Below, one piece after another: positions 1-8,829 of a stretch of DNA of 64,000 nt (positions within the stretch are counted from its first letter, which is position 1; each line of letters begins with the position of its first letter). The notes under the pieces were generated by a model. That model saw nothing but the letters and a program-made list of their open reading frames with translations. It had not been told where the DNA came from and did not search any database. A program made the position numbers and the translations under genes. The DNA lies in contig NZ_JBHTMY010000004.1 in assembly GCF_042679565.1 (NCBI RefSeq), positions 124,001 through 188,000 on the forward strand, written 5' to 3'. Source of the DNA: Namhaeicola litoreus (lineage in GTDB: Bacteria; Bacteroidota; Bacteroidia; Flavobacteriales; Flavobacteriaceae).

Positions 1-548
1 ATTACATGAACATTTGTAAAAGTATCTATATAGGCCTGTACTTGATGAGAATATAAACCCTGATCTAAGTATGCAAATGTAGATGACCAGTTATTATTTA
101 ACCTTTCAGATTCTAATTGCAAAGCATTTGAAAACTCTTCGTTTTCAAAGCCTAATTCTCGGGCGTAGCTATAATGAGAAAAAGCCCTTTTCACAGGATT
201 TCTTAGGATAATAATGATTTTAGGATCATCCAAATATTTCTTAATCTTTGGGATTGCATACTTTGGTTTATACAAATAAGTTACTGTTGCTTCGCCAATT
301 GCTTTATGCTTAGGATTAGCCTCATCAAATAACTTAAAATAATCATCCTCTTTATAGACCATCCTTTTTCTGTCAACTTGGAAGGACGGACACTTCTTGG
401 ATGTTAACTCTTGGTATTCACTGACAAAAAAATTAGGCTCTTTATTAATCGGCATAAACACTTCAGGATGCTGATTAATATATTGGTATAGACTTGTAGA
501 TCCTGATTTTGCTGCACCTACAATTAAAAAATTTGGCTTTTTATGCAT
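1..548 (-). CDS. Sulfotransferase, N-terminal part (runs off window)
   Basis: About 182 N-terminal residues are visible, read from an ATG at 548; the C-terminus lies beyond the left edge. The start matches the Sulfotransfer_1 family: a PAPS 5'-phosphosulfate loop GAAKSGSTS at residues 11-19 with Lys14, and the 3'-phosphate motif LRNPVKRAFSHYS around Arg116 and Ser124. Such enzymes move sulfate from PAPS to a sugar hydroxyl or amine. No signal peptide or membrane helix is seen at the start, so it should be cytosolic. Its first 8 bp overlap the end of the upstream sulfotransferase gene, so the two are in one operon. The family call is firm; the acceptor is unknown, but the surrounding polysaccharide genes point to a glycan. 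Confidence 0.88.
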   Translation of the reverse strand, partial: MHKKPNFLIVGAAKSGSTSLYQYINQHPEVFMPINKEPNFFVSEYQELTSKKCPSFQVDRKRMVYKEDDYFKLFDEANPKHKAIGEATVTYLYKPKYAIPKIKKYLDDPKIIIILRNPVKRAFSHYSYARELGFENEEFSNALQLESERLNNNWSSTFAYLDQGLYSHQVQAYIDTFTNVHV

Positions 549-1275
549 CTTTTAATCCTTTTCTAAATTCACCCCAAGTATATTTTCTAATGGAATGAAA
601 AAAATTCCATTTAATCTTTTCATAGTTTGAAATATTATATTTCGGCCATGTTTTTGGCCATTGATAATCCCAATATTTCATAAAAACACCAAATTTTTGG
701 AATGCAATTTTTTTAACAACATCATCTGTGTAAAAATCTAAATAATGCGACTTAGACTCCGTAGAGTTGTATTTTGGTAAATCTCTTATAGGTTCAATTC
801 CAATTTCTTGAAGAACTTGTTGGAAATCATTATTTAAATTTTCAAATTTAATAGTTCGTATATCTTTTGAAAATTTCAGAGTTGACATATCATCATATGG
901 CAGCCATTTATTAGATGCCAGGTAATCTTTAAAGCTATAGTTTTTTTTAGAAATATTTTTATAATGATACAAATGTCTTAAATCAATTATTGCCTGTCGA
1001 CCTCTAAGATTGATTCTATCAGTATATCTATTTCTATGATCATTTTTATATTTTAGATAGGAACTAACAGCTTTGTCTAAGGGATTCCTTACTGTTATAA
1101 AAACGAAGTATTCTTTTTCTTCCTCAGAGGCAATATTCAAAAATTCTGAATAAATACTATGCTTCCTTAAGATAGGAACACCATCATAATTTTCAATTAG
1201 TTCTTTTCTAATTGCCGTGCAACCTGTCTGACCGTTTTCAATAAAAAGATATTTATATTTATGACTAATAACCAT
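541..1275 (-). CDS. Sulfotransferase family 2-like protein with altered PAPS loop
   Basis: This 244-residue protein resembles Golgi-type carbohydrate sulfotransferases (Sulfotransfer_2). The N-terminal strand VISHKYKYLFIENGQTGCT aligns without gaps to the protein at 3654-4343, and the 3'-phosphate motif VRNPLDKAVSSY is at residues 62-73. At position 16, where the paralogue has the loop lysine, this protein has Gln. That lysine normally contacts the 5'-phosphosulfate, so activity may be weak or the loop may work differently. The gene overlaps the next by 8 bp and lies 4 bp after the preceding stop, so it is in the polysaccharide operon. Role inferred: sulfation of the glycan made by this cluster. 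Confidence 0.75.
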   Translation of the reverse strand: MVISHKYKYLFIENGQTGCTAIRKELIENYDGVPILRKHSIYSEFLNIASEEEKEYFVFITVRNPLDKAVSSYLKYKNDHRNRYTDRINLRGRQAIIDLRHLYHYKNISKKNYSFKDYLASNKWLPYDDMSTLKFSKDIRTIKFENLNNDFQQVLQEIGIEPIRDLPKYNSTESKSHYLDFYTDDVVKKIAFQKFGVFMKYWDYQWPKTWPKYNISNYEKIKWNFFHSIRKYTWGEFRKGLKDA

Positions 1276-1279
1276 TTTT

Positions 1280-2278
1280 TTAGTTTAAAAAATTATTTTT
1301 AATCCATTGATGTTTTTTAAATATTCTTGGAAAAATAAGATAAGGTTTAAATTTAGAAAGGATTTTATTATACAATAAATGATATAAATCTAAAGGGGAA
1401 CTTTTTATTTCATGGACGATAGAGGTATTGATATCATTTAATTCTTCGATCAGTTGTTTTCGGGATTTACCTAAACAATCAAAATAATCATCACCAATCT
1501 GATATAAATAATTGGCAGCTATTTTTTTTCTCAGAACTGTGCTGAAAGTTTCTTTCCATTTGTTTATAGAACTCTCATCAATTTTATCATTTCCTCCAAA
1601 ATTCAGTAATGGGTCACCCATTGAACCTTTCAGTTCAACCATACCTAAATCTAATGAGCTGTCATCTTTAATTGAAATGGATAGATAGTCTTCAATTTTT
1701 TGAATAGTTTGGTCAGTTCGAAAAATAATATCCTCATAAGTAAGTTTTAATGATATGCTAGAATACGATTTAAAACCAGAAGCTAATAAATTAGGGCCTT
1801 CATTTAAATCTATATAAGAGCTGTATAGATTTTTGAATTTATTATCCCTTCTTGTATTCAACTTAGAACTAAATTGAGACAAGGGGTTTCTAAATAAAAA
1901 AATAAATTTAGCTTCGGGAAACAACTTTACTATCTCAGGAATGATTAAAAAATAACGAGGAGTTTTGTCTAAAAAATATATTGAACTATCACCTGATAAT
2001 TTTTGGTATAACGATAGTGTAAATTCTCTAATTAATTCATCAATAGAATTTCCTTTTTCATTTAAAGACATATTTAAGTCATTAATAGCATCAATGGCTT
2101 TACTATGTGAATAAATTGTCAGCAAACCATCTTTTTTTTGCAAGTAGGTAAGTGGCAAAAGTATCCATGGTTCTGAAACAGTAGATACCTGTTTAGAATG
2201 GGAGATAATTTTTTGTAGTAGGGTAGAGCCGCTCCGCGGAAGCCCAAAAATAAAAATAGGTTTGACTTTTTTATCCAT
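1280..2278 (-). CDS. Sulfotransferase (Sulfotransfer_3 type)
   Basis: The 332-residue product has the loop FGLPRSGSTLL at residues 11-21, the Arg-containing form usual in Sulfotransfer_3 proteins, and a 3'-phosphate motif FLFRNPLSQFSS with Arg130. KTPRYF near residue 105 also fits this family. It would use PAPS to sulfate a sugar or a related small acceptor. The start overlaps the end of the upstream flippase gene by 8 bp, indicating translational coupling inside the operon. It is clearly different in sequence from the family-2-like sulfotransferases on either side, so the cluster carries at least three unlike kinds. The acceptor cannot be told from sequence. Confidence 0.82.
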   Translation of the reverse strand: MDKKVKPIFIFGLPRSGSTLLQKIISHSKQVSTVSEPWILLPLTYLQKKDGLLTIYSHSKAIDAINDLNMSLNEKGNSIDELIREFTLSLYQKLSGDSSIYFLDKTPRYFLIIPEIVKLFPEAKFIFLFRNPLSQFSSKLNTRRDNKFKNLYSSYIDLNEGPNLLASGFKSYSSISLKLTYEDIIFRTDQTIQKIEDYLSISIKDDSSLDLGMVELKGSMGDPLLNFGGNDKIDESSINKWKETFSTVLRKKIAANYLYQIGDDYFDCLGKSRKQLIEELNDINTSIVHEIKSSPLDLYHLLYNKILSKFKPYLIFPRIFKKHQWIKNNFLN

Positions 2279-3611
2279 TCTGTGAGGATCGAGGGATGGG
2301 GATTATTAAAATATTTAATTTTTTCTTCGCTAGAACGACTCTAGAGATATTGTCTAAAAATACTATTACAGAAGTTGCAATTGCTGCGCCAATAATTCCA
2401 TAGTACTTAATTAAAAAATAATTTAAAACTAAATTTAAAACAACCAAAAATAAGGATAATTTTGCATACTCATGTTGTAAACCACACATCATAAGTATAG
2501 CTCCTGATGCCCCTGTGGCTATATTAAAAAATTGGCCAATGCTTAATATTATTAAAACAAGATAAGCTTCTTCAAATTCATTTCCCCATAGACCAAGAGC
2601 GAACTTTCCAAAAACAATAATAAACGTTAAGGTAATTAATGCAATAACAGTTAAACCTAAAGTTATGGATTGAGTCATTCTTTCAAGTTGATTTATTTTG
2701 TTTTCCGCAAAAAGGTGTGCTAATTTTGGCGAAATAGCTGTATTTGTAACTTGCATAAAAAAAATTGTCAGCGTTGCAATTTTGGCAGCAACGGTGTAAA
2801 GACCAACCATCCTTACATTTCCTAACCAACCGAGCATTATTGCATCAGCATTTAAAAAAATCATAGATGTTATAGAGACCATGAACAAAGACAAAGTATT
2901 TTTAAAAATACTTGGTAATATAATTCTAGTTTTTTCTTTTTTTTGATTTTGAAATATTCCATACCAATAGGTGCCAACTACTAACATTACAAAAAGTCTG
3001 CTTAAAGCGTAAATAATTGATACGTTGATAATGTTAATCTCATAATTTAATAAATAAAATGCTGATAGTATGATAATCGTTATCAAAGTAGATAATGTAT
3101 TGTCAACTAAATTAGATTGCCATATTCGCCTATATCCAACTAATGCACCAGAAAATACTCTAGAAAAAATCTGTGGAGTTAGGGCTATAATAGATATGGT
3201 CAATGGCCACCTTAATTTAGGTTCTTTAAATATCTCAACAGAGAGCCAATCACTGATGAGGATAAAAACTATAGAAATAAGGATGGAAATTACACCATTG
3301 AAAATATAAGCGGTAAACATTATGTTCGCTGTTTCCTGGGTATTTTTTGAATTGTAATCTATAGCTACTATCTTTATGATCACCTGTCTCATCCCAAACA
3401 AACAAAAGACAATAAGTACTTGAATAATTCTGTTTGATAAGTTAATTATGCCGAAGTCTGATACACTTAAAACTCTACCTAAGAAAACACTGAGGGCTAA
3501 ACCTAGAACTACAGTAAAAATCTTTACCATAAGAGAATAACTAGATTTATTTACTACTTCAATAGTGTTATGATCTAATTTTGAAATTTTGTTTTTTATA
3601 AATTTCAGCAT
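2271..3611 (-). CDS. Polysaccharide flippase, Wzx/MATE-like (second in cluster)
   Basis: A 446-residue protein made almost entirely of hydrophobic helices, about 12 by eye, opening with a short basic segment and then SYSLMVKIFTVVLGLALSVF. The GRVLSVSDFGIINLSNRI motif is typical of the polysaccharide biosynthesis/export family (RfbX, Wzx), which flips lipid-linked oligosaccharide units across the inner membrane. It lies between two sulfotransferase genes and overlaps the downstream one by 8 bp. A second, dissimilar flippase is encoded at 5257-6744 in the same operon, which is unusual because one is normally enough. It might move a different lipid-linked product or be a cluster remnant. Confidence 0.85.
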   Translation of the reverse strand: MLKFIKNKISKLDHNTIEVVNKSSYSLMVKIFTVVLGLALSVFLGRVLSVSDFGIINLSNRIIQVLIVFCLFGMRQVIIKIVAIDYNSKNTQETANIMFTAYIFNGVISILISIVFILISDWLSVEIFKEPKLRWPLTISIIALTPQIFSRVFSGALVGYRRIWQSNLVDNTLSTLITIIILSAFYLLNYEINIINVSIIYALSRLFVMLVVGTYWYGIFQNQKKEKTRIILPSIFKNTLSLFMVSITSMIFLNADAIMLGWLGNVRMVGLYTVAAKIATLTIFFMQVTNTAISPKLAHLFAENKINQLERMTQSITLGLTVIALITLTFIIVFGKFALGLWGNEFEEAYLVLIILSIGQFFNIATGASGAILMMCGLQHEYAKLSLFLVVLNLVLNYFLIKYYGIIGAAIATSVIVFLDNISRVVLAKKKLNILIIPIPRSSQNG

Positions 3612-3653
3612 GGATAAAGTAGGTTGGTTAAATAAGCCAAAACTATTTGACTA

Positions 3654-4343
3654 TTAAAAAGAATAATTCCAAAGATCGATTTCTTTCCTAAATGCATGTT
3701 TTATAGTTTCCATATCCCTGCTATCATAGTAATTTTGATAATTAGAATTTTTCATTCTATAAGAGGTTTTTGCATTTTCATTTAAAAATCCATCGAAAGG
3801 TAAACCTAACTCATTAAATACTTCAGTTAAGCCTTCATTTAGATTTTCGTAAAGTATAACTTTATCTAAAATAATTTTCCCACCAATGGGGTCTGTGTAT
3901 TTTGGGTAATTCAGGCAGAATCTTCCTTTGCTAATATATTCTTTGAAGGATAAATTTTGTTGATTTCTGAAATTTAACATATGATAATGTGAGACTGATT
4001 TATCCCAAGGATTTCTCTCAACACAAAATTTAAAGTAGTTATTCCATATATTTTTATTAATTCTACTTCTCACAAGGTAACCAGGAATGTGATTGTAAAA
4101 CTTTTCTTCATTCCAAAGATTAGAAAAAGTAATCTTTGCGGATTTAAACCGCGAACATTTTAATTCTTTGATGGGGTTGAAATAATTTTTAAAATTTTGA
4201 GATTGATGACCTTTTACCAACGGAAAAATAGGGGTAATGATATCTTCATCACCACAAAACTTTTCTAAATAGACCTCAATACTTGTTCCGGCAGTCTTTG
4301 CTGTTTTTATAAATATGAATTTATGTTTATGGGAGATTATCAT
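3654..4343 (-). CDS. Sulfotransferase family 2-like protein
   Basis: A 229-residue protein with an intact family-2 PAPS loop, IKTAKTAGTSIE, in which Lys16 is the expected phosphosulfate contact, and a 3'-phosphate motif VERNPWDKSVSHY around Arg110. It belongs to the group of carbohydrate sulfotransferases related to chondroitin and heparan enzymes. It is a distant paralogue of the 541-1275 product, sharing the VISH/IISH-K-K-FIF start. It begins 1 bp after the glycosyltransferase stop, so the two should be co-translated and may act on the same glycan intermediate. There is no signal peptide. The family is well supported; the sugar position sulfated is unknown. Confidence 0.85.
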   Translation of the reverse strand: MIISHKHKFIFIKTAKTAGTSIEVYLEKFCGDEDIITPIFPLVKGHQSQNFKNYFNPIKELKCSRFKSAKITFSNLWNEEKFYNHIPGYLVRSRINKNIWNNYFKFCVERNPWDKSVSHYHMLNFRNQQNLSFKEYISKGRFCLNYPKYTDPIGGKIILDKVILYENLNEGLTEVFNELGLPFDGFLNENAKTSYRMKNSNYQNYYDSRDMETIKHAFRKEIDLWNYSF

Positions 4344-4344
4344 A

Positions 4345-5247
4345 TTATAATTTTAATTTTCGTGATATGTTCTCTAATAAATTACGTAATACCAAATGGC
4401 GAAGTAATTTACTTGCTAAAGGATTTCCATCTTTCAATTTCATATTTAATCGACGGACGTATATGAGGTTATAAAAATGGAGATAAGACATCCAGTATCT
4501 GTTCTTTTTTAGAAAGGGTAAAATTTCTTTAAAGACAAAATTTTCGTAATCTTTTATGAATCTAATGTTGGAACTAATGTTTTGATCATGAATTCTGTAC
4601 AGTACTACAGGTTTTTCTAAAAAATGAAAAGGAACACCTCTATTTACGATCTTTAAAAATAGGGGGTAATCTTCCATAAAAGGATAATTTTCATTAAATC
4701 CATCTATTTTTTTTATAAAATCAGTTTCCAAAAATAAGGATGGGGCAAACGGGAGATAACCTTTATATGCCATTTCTTTTTGACGTGATTCTTTGCAAAA
4801 ATTAATTTTTTTTCTGTGTCTAGGTTGAATCTGCCCATTCATAATCTTTAATATATTTCCAAATACAACTTTCGACTCAGGGTTATTATTAATAAACTTA
4901 ACGACATCTTCAATGGCATTCTCCATAAGGAGATCGTCTCCAGCTATAAACTTAACCCAATCGCCTCGGGCCTCCCTAAGTCCTTTGTTGCAATTTCCTG
5001 AGACTCCAACATTGGTATTGTTTGCTAAAATTTTGGCACGAATAAAATTATGATCATTATTTTTAAGCCAATCCTTACAAATTTCCACAGTATTGTCTGG
5101 GGAACAATCATCAGTAATGACTAACTCAATGTTTTTGTAAGTTTGCTTTTTTGCACTTTCTAGCGTTTCGAGTATAAATCGAGAGGAATTATAAGTGACG
5201 ACAACGATACTTACTAATGGTTGATAAGAATTACTATTTAACTTCAT
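4345..5247 (-). CDS. Glycosyltransferase family 2
   Basis: The 300-residue product has a GT-A fold start, VSIVVVTYNSSRFILETLES, followed by the nucleotide-sugar binding acidic pair at residues 46-47 (VITDDCSPDNT) and the metal-binding AGDD at 102-105. The C-terminal third is basic and Leu-rich, consistent with peripheral membrane contact. It should add one sugar from a nucleotide donor to the growing lipid-linked repeat unit in the cytosol. It is the only clear glycosyltransferase besides the initiating enzyme in the visible part of the cluster, so more must lie to the left of the window or elsewhere. Spacing to neighbours is 1 and 9 bp, so it is part of the operon. Confidence 0.9.
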   Translation of the reverse strand: MKLNSNSYQPLVSIVVVTYNSSRFILETLESAKKQTYKNIELVITDDCSPDNTVEICKDWLKNNDHNFIRAKILANNTNVGVSGNCNKGLREARGDWVKFIAGDDLLMENAIEDVVKFINNNPESKVVFGNILKIMNGQIQPRHRKKINFCKESRQKEMAYKGYLPFAPSLFLETDFIKKIDGFNENYPFMEDYPLFLKIVNRGVPFHFLEKPVVLYRIHDQNISSNIRFIKDYENFVFKEILPFLKKNRYWMSYLHFYNLIYVRRLNMKLKDGNPLASKLLRHLVLRNLLENISRKLKL

Positions 5248-5256
5248 TCACAAAAT

Positions 5257-6744
5257 TCATTTATTGTTTTTTTTAAACAGCTGATTAAAAACAGAACTAA
5301 AATCAACTTTATTCTTTAGTTGATATATTGAAAACCAGCTAGACAAAAAAATTATTAATGCACCGGATATATAAGTGTACGGTAATTGAAAGTACTTTTT
5401 TGTAATTAAGCATGTAATGCCAAAAATAAATTGTAAGATAAAAATTTTAATAAATTCCGAATTATATTCAAAACCATATTTTCTATTTGCAAGAATAAAC
5501 ATGTGAAATAGATAAATAATATATCCTATAAAAAAACCAAATCCTAAGCCTTCCAAGCCGTAAAAATGATAACCTAGGATGTTTAGGCAAAATCCATAGA
5601 TATTTGCTATTAATTCATTGATGAAAAATAATTTAGATTCTCCTTTTGCCAACAGGATATATGCGATACACCAGCTTGCCGCCTTAAAATACATTCCCAG
5701 AGCAGCCCATTCTAGCATCGTATCCATTTCCACAAATTTGGAAGAGTATAAAACTATGATGGCGTAATGGATAAAAACAATAAAGGTTACAAGAATAGGT
5801 GATAATAAAATTAAGCTAATTTCAGCTTGATGATTAATAAGCAATGAGGACTTTTTATTGTCCTCTGATACTCCAGAAAGTCTCGGATAATAATCGGTGC
5901 TCATGGCCGTAAAAATAACCCCTACATAGGTGGTAATGATTGCGAAACCGGCTGTGTAAAGACCTACATCACTAACTCCTCCTTGATTATTTATGAATGC
6001 CTTTATTAAAAATGTATTACCAATACTCACTAAGCCGCTAAAGCTCAATGCGATACCCATTTGTAGCATATCCTTTCCTTCTACAACTATTTGATCCCTA
6101 CTTACAGCGACCTTTTCAATTTTAAGTGAATTTCCAAAGAAAAATGCTACAAGAAATATGATAATAGAACTTATAACAATACTTGGAACGATCGCATCTA
6201 TTCTATAATAATAATAAAGAGGAATAGTGAAAATAAGTGAAATGGCGGCGCCGATTAGATTTGCTTTGGCTAATAGTTTTAACTTTCGAAGTCCTTGAAG
6301 AAGAACATATTGCCCCGCTGTTAATTGATTAAATAAGAGGCTAATAGATAACCAAATAAAGGCCATCTGGTAGTCTTTGTTTCCAAATACGAATTGGCTT
6401 AAATAACCAGACAGAATAATTGTAGTTAGAGATCCGAATACACCTGTGGCCCAAACAATTTTTCGAAAAATTGAAATAATCTCCGACACTTTCTTTTTAT
6501 CGGCACTTTCATGCGCTAAGGCGACATTTCTTACTGCACTTTGTTTCAGTCCGAAATTTGTGGCGGCTCCAATGAGGTTAAGGGAGGTATTGAATAAGCC
6601 TAATATGCCAATTCCGGCAGGTCCTACCAAAACTGCAATGAGTTTTGATTTAATGATTGAAATAAGTACATTAAAAATTTGAACCCCTCCAAAAATACTT
6701 GTCGCTTTAAGAATTTGATTATATGAATTCTTTTGGTTGGACAT
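5257..6744 (-). CDS. O-antigen/repeat-unit flippase (Wzx-like)
   Basis: A 495-residue polytopic membrane protein with about 12-14 hydrophobic helices. The N-terminus (KATSIFGGVQIFNVLISIIKSKLIAVLVGPAG is split here as ATSIFGGVQ then KLIAVLVGPAGIG) matches the O-antigen translocase branch of the MOP superfamily. Its job is to flip undecaprenyl-linked repeat units to the periplasmic face for polymerisation. It begins 1 bp before the aminotransferase gene ends its spacing and lies 9 bp ahead of the glycosyltransferase, so it is in the main operon. Of the two flippases it has the more classical sequence and is the better candidate for the main exporter of the glycan. Confidence 0.88.
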   Translation of the reverse strand: MSNQKNSYNQILKATSIFGGVQIFNVLISIIKSKLIAVLVGPAGIGILGLFNTSLNLIGAATNFGLKQSAVRNVALAHESADKKKVSEIISIFRKIVWATGVFGSLTTIILSGYLSQFVFGNKDYQMAFIWLSISLLFNQLTAGQYVLLQGLRKLKLLAKANLIGAAISLIFTIPLYYYYRIDAIVPSIVISSIIIFLVAFFFGNSLKIEKVAVSRDQIVVEGKDMLQMGIALSFSGLVSIGNTFLIKAFINNQGGVSDVGLYTAGFAIITTYVGVIFTAMSTDYYPRLSGVSEDNKKSSLLINHQAEISLILLSPILVTFIVFIHYAIIVLYSSKFVEMDTMLEWAALGMYFKAASWCIAYILLAKGESKLFFINELIANIYGFCLNILGYHFYGLEGLGFGFFIGYIIYLFHMFILANRKYGFEYNSEFIKIFILQFIFGITCLITKKYFQLPYTYISGALIIFLSSWFSIYQLKNKVDFSSVFNQLFKKNNK

Positions 6745-6745
6745 T

Positions 6746-7867
6746 CTAATTATTATGGTTTGTGTGTAAATTCCAATTGTTAACCGTATTAATTACATGA
6801 CTAATTTCATGATCTTCTAAAACATGACTCATCGGTAAACTCAAAACCTGGTTATGTATTCTTTCTGTGATTGGAAGAGAAATATGGCTAAATTCAGTAT
6901 AAGCCAACTGTTTATGAGGAGGTATGGGATAATGTATTACAGTTTCAATACCATTCATAAGTAAATATTTTTGTAATTCATCACGATGAGTCGTCTGAAT
7001 TACAAAAAGATGCCAAACATGCCCCTCCCAATATTTAACCGTAGGTAAGGTAATATGTGGATTATTGATTTCATTTAAATATCGTTTTGCTACAAAGCGT
7101 CTTTGGTCTATTTCTGATTCTAGTGAACTAAGTTTAACGGATAGAAGTGCTGCATGTAATTCATCTAATCTAGAATTTACTCCCTTTAGGTCATGAATAT
7201 ATTTTTTATCCGATCCATAATTTGAAATTTTTCTAACCGTCTTATTTAATTCTTCATGATTGGTTGTAACCGCACCAGCATCTCCAAGCGCCCCTAAATT
7301 TTTACCCGGATAAAAACTAAAGGCTGAAGCAAACCCCAAGCTTCCAATTTTTTTATGATTAAAGGTCGCTCCATGAGCTTGGGCCGAATCCTCAACAATA
7401 AATAGATTGTGTTTATTTGCCAAATCAATGATTTTAGGACTCATTGCATTTTGACCATATAAATGTACCAGTAAGATAACTTTGGTTTTCTTCGTAATTT
7501 TCTCCTCTATTAATTTTTCATCTATATTGTACGTATTGATATCAGGTTCAATTAGTACGGGTGCCAAATGATTTTCTGAAATACTTAAAAGTGAAGCAAT
7601 AAAGGTATTTGCAGGCACTAAAATCTCATCACCTTTAGAGAGCAAATTCATCTCTATCATTGCCCGAAAGATCAGTGTTAAGGCATCTAATCCATTGGCG
7701 ACACCCGTACAGTATTTTGTACCACAAAATTCGGCAAATTCTTCCTCAAATTGTTTTAATTCATTTCCTTTAATAAACCAACCCGAGTCTAAAACCCTAT
7801 CAAATGCAATAGACAAGTTCCTTTTTTGGAGAGCGGTTATCTTTTGAAGATCTAAAAATTTAATCAT
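6746..7867 (-). CDS. DegT/DnrJ/EryC1/StrS sugar aminotransferase (FdtB/QdtB-like)
   Basis: A full-length, 373-residue sugar aminotransferase. The PLP-binding Asp160 is in VEDSAQAHGA and the Schiff-base lysine is Lys189 in SFYPGKNLGALGDAGAV. GVANGLDALTL near residue 55 is the phosphate-binding start of the fold. Close relatives turn dTDP-3-keto-6-deoxyhexose into the 3-amino sugar, and the neighbouring FdtA-type ketoisomerase would supply exactly that substrate. It is therefore the likely transaminase of a dTDP-Fuc3N or Qui3N route, though the sugar configuration cannot be told. It lies 3 bp after the second DegT-like gene and 1 bp before the flippase. Confidence 0.88.
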   Translation of the reverse strand: MIKFLDLQKITALQKRNLSIAFDRVLDSGWFIKGNELKQFEEEFAEFCGTKYCTGVANGLDALTLIFRAMIEMNLLSKGDEILVPANTFIASLLSISENHLAPVLIEPDINTYNIDEKLIEEKITKKTKVILLVHLYGQNAMSPKIIDLANKHNLFIVEDSAQAHGATFNHKKIGSLGFASAFSFYPGKNLGALGDAGAVTTNHEELNKTVRKISNYGSDKKYIHDLKGVNSRLDELHAALLSVKLSSLESEIDQRRFVAKRYLNEINNPHITLPTVKYWEGHVWHLFVIQTTHRDELQKYLLMNGIETVIHYPIPPHKQLAYTEFSHISLPITERIHNQVLSLPMSHVLEDHEISHVINTVNNWNLHTNHNN

Positions 7868-7870
7868 AAT

Positions 7871-8827
7871 TTATGCACTTTGAGGGTCATTTCCGATCAA
7901 TTGATTTTTTTCAGTTTCATTCACAAAGTTTTGAATTGTAAAATAAATGTAGTCTATATCAAAATCATTTAAGTTCTGATGTACTGGAACAAAAAATGCT
8001 CGCTCTCCATAGAAAACACTACATTCAATTCCGTGTATTTCAACATGTTTTCTCAATTTAATTAGATCAATATTCTCGTCAGGAACTTTAAACATAAATA
8101 CCCCAGGAACATATCCTGATTGCAATTCAAATCTTGGTTTAAACCCCAGGTCTGAAAATTTATTCATTAACAAATTATAATTGTGAATCCTTTTTTTGAG
8201 TACCTCTCGCTTATCTGGAAAATAACGTGAAAGTACAGACTTAATATAGTTTAATTCACCTTTATCCAAAAAATCATCTTTTTTAAATTTAATGCCACAA
8301 TTGGAGACAAGTAAACCTCCAATTTGTAATGGAAACATTTTTGGGAAACTGTAAATAACAAAATCACCTATCTTTCCTATCGTTTTGTTAGTACTTTCAG
8401 AGTAAAACGAATGGGCACAATCTTCAATGATAGGAAGTCCATATTGTTTTAAATTTGCCAAATCCTCGTAAGGGAATCCAAATTCATGATTGACAAAAAT
8501 TATTTTAGTCTTTTCATTTATCTCTCTGGACCAATTACAAAATTTTTCTATTTCAACAGTAACGCAGCCGCTGATATATGTGTTTTGGCTCGTAGTTATA
8601 ATTGCAACCTCATCGTCTTTCTGGAGATTATATTGTGATAAGGCAAGATAAAAAGCTTTCCTGCCGCGATAATGGTAGCTATAATTGAAGGAGCCGAATC
8701 TATTATCAAAATAGTTATCAATCTCTGAACTGAATATTAAATTGGTATTTATTGATAAGTCAATAGTTCTGAAGGGCCCAATCCTATATTTTGGAACATA
8801 GGAGGGGGGAGGGTTTTTAATAAACAT
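7871..8827 (-). CDS. Divergent DegT-like PLP enzyme, short form
   Basis: At 318 residues this is about 50 shorter than usual DegT/DnrJ aminotransferases, but the fold signatures remain: YHYRGRKAFYLAL near residue 53 for the phosphate-binding helix, IIEDCAHSFYSE with Asp136, and YSFPKMFPLQIGG with the expected Schiff-base Lys163. It can therefore probably still bind PLP. It is only distantly similar to the adjacent full-length enzyme and may act on another sugar or form a mixed complex with it. The start ATG at 8827 lies 2 bp before the acyltransferase stop region, in the same operon. Family confident, reaction uncertain. Confidence 0.7.
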   Translation of the reverse strand: MFIKNPPPSYVPKYRIGPFRTIDLSINTNLIFSSEIDNYFDNRFGSFNYSYHYRGRKAFYLALSQYNLQKDDEVAIITTSQNTYISGCVTVEIEKFCNWSREINEKTKIIFVNHEFGFPYEDLANLKQYGLPIIEDCAHSFYSESTNKTIGKIGDFVIYSFPKMFPLQIGGLLVSNCGIKFKKDDFLDKGELNYIKSVLSRYFPDKREVLKKRIHNYNLLMNKFSDLGFKPRFELQSGYVPGVFMFKVPDENIDLIKLRKHVEIHGIECSVFYGERAFFVPVHQNLNDFDIDYIYFTIQNFVNETEKNQLIGNDPQSA

Positions 8828-8829
8828 AA

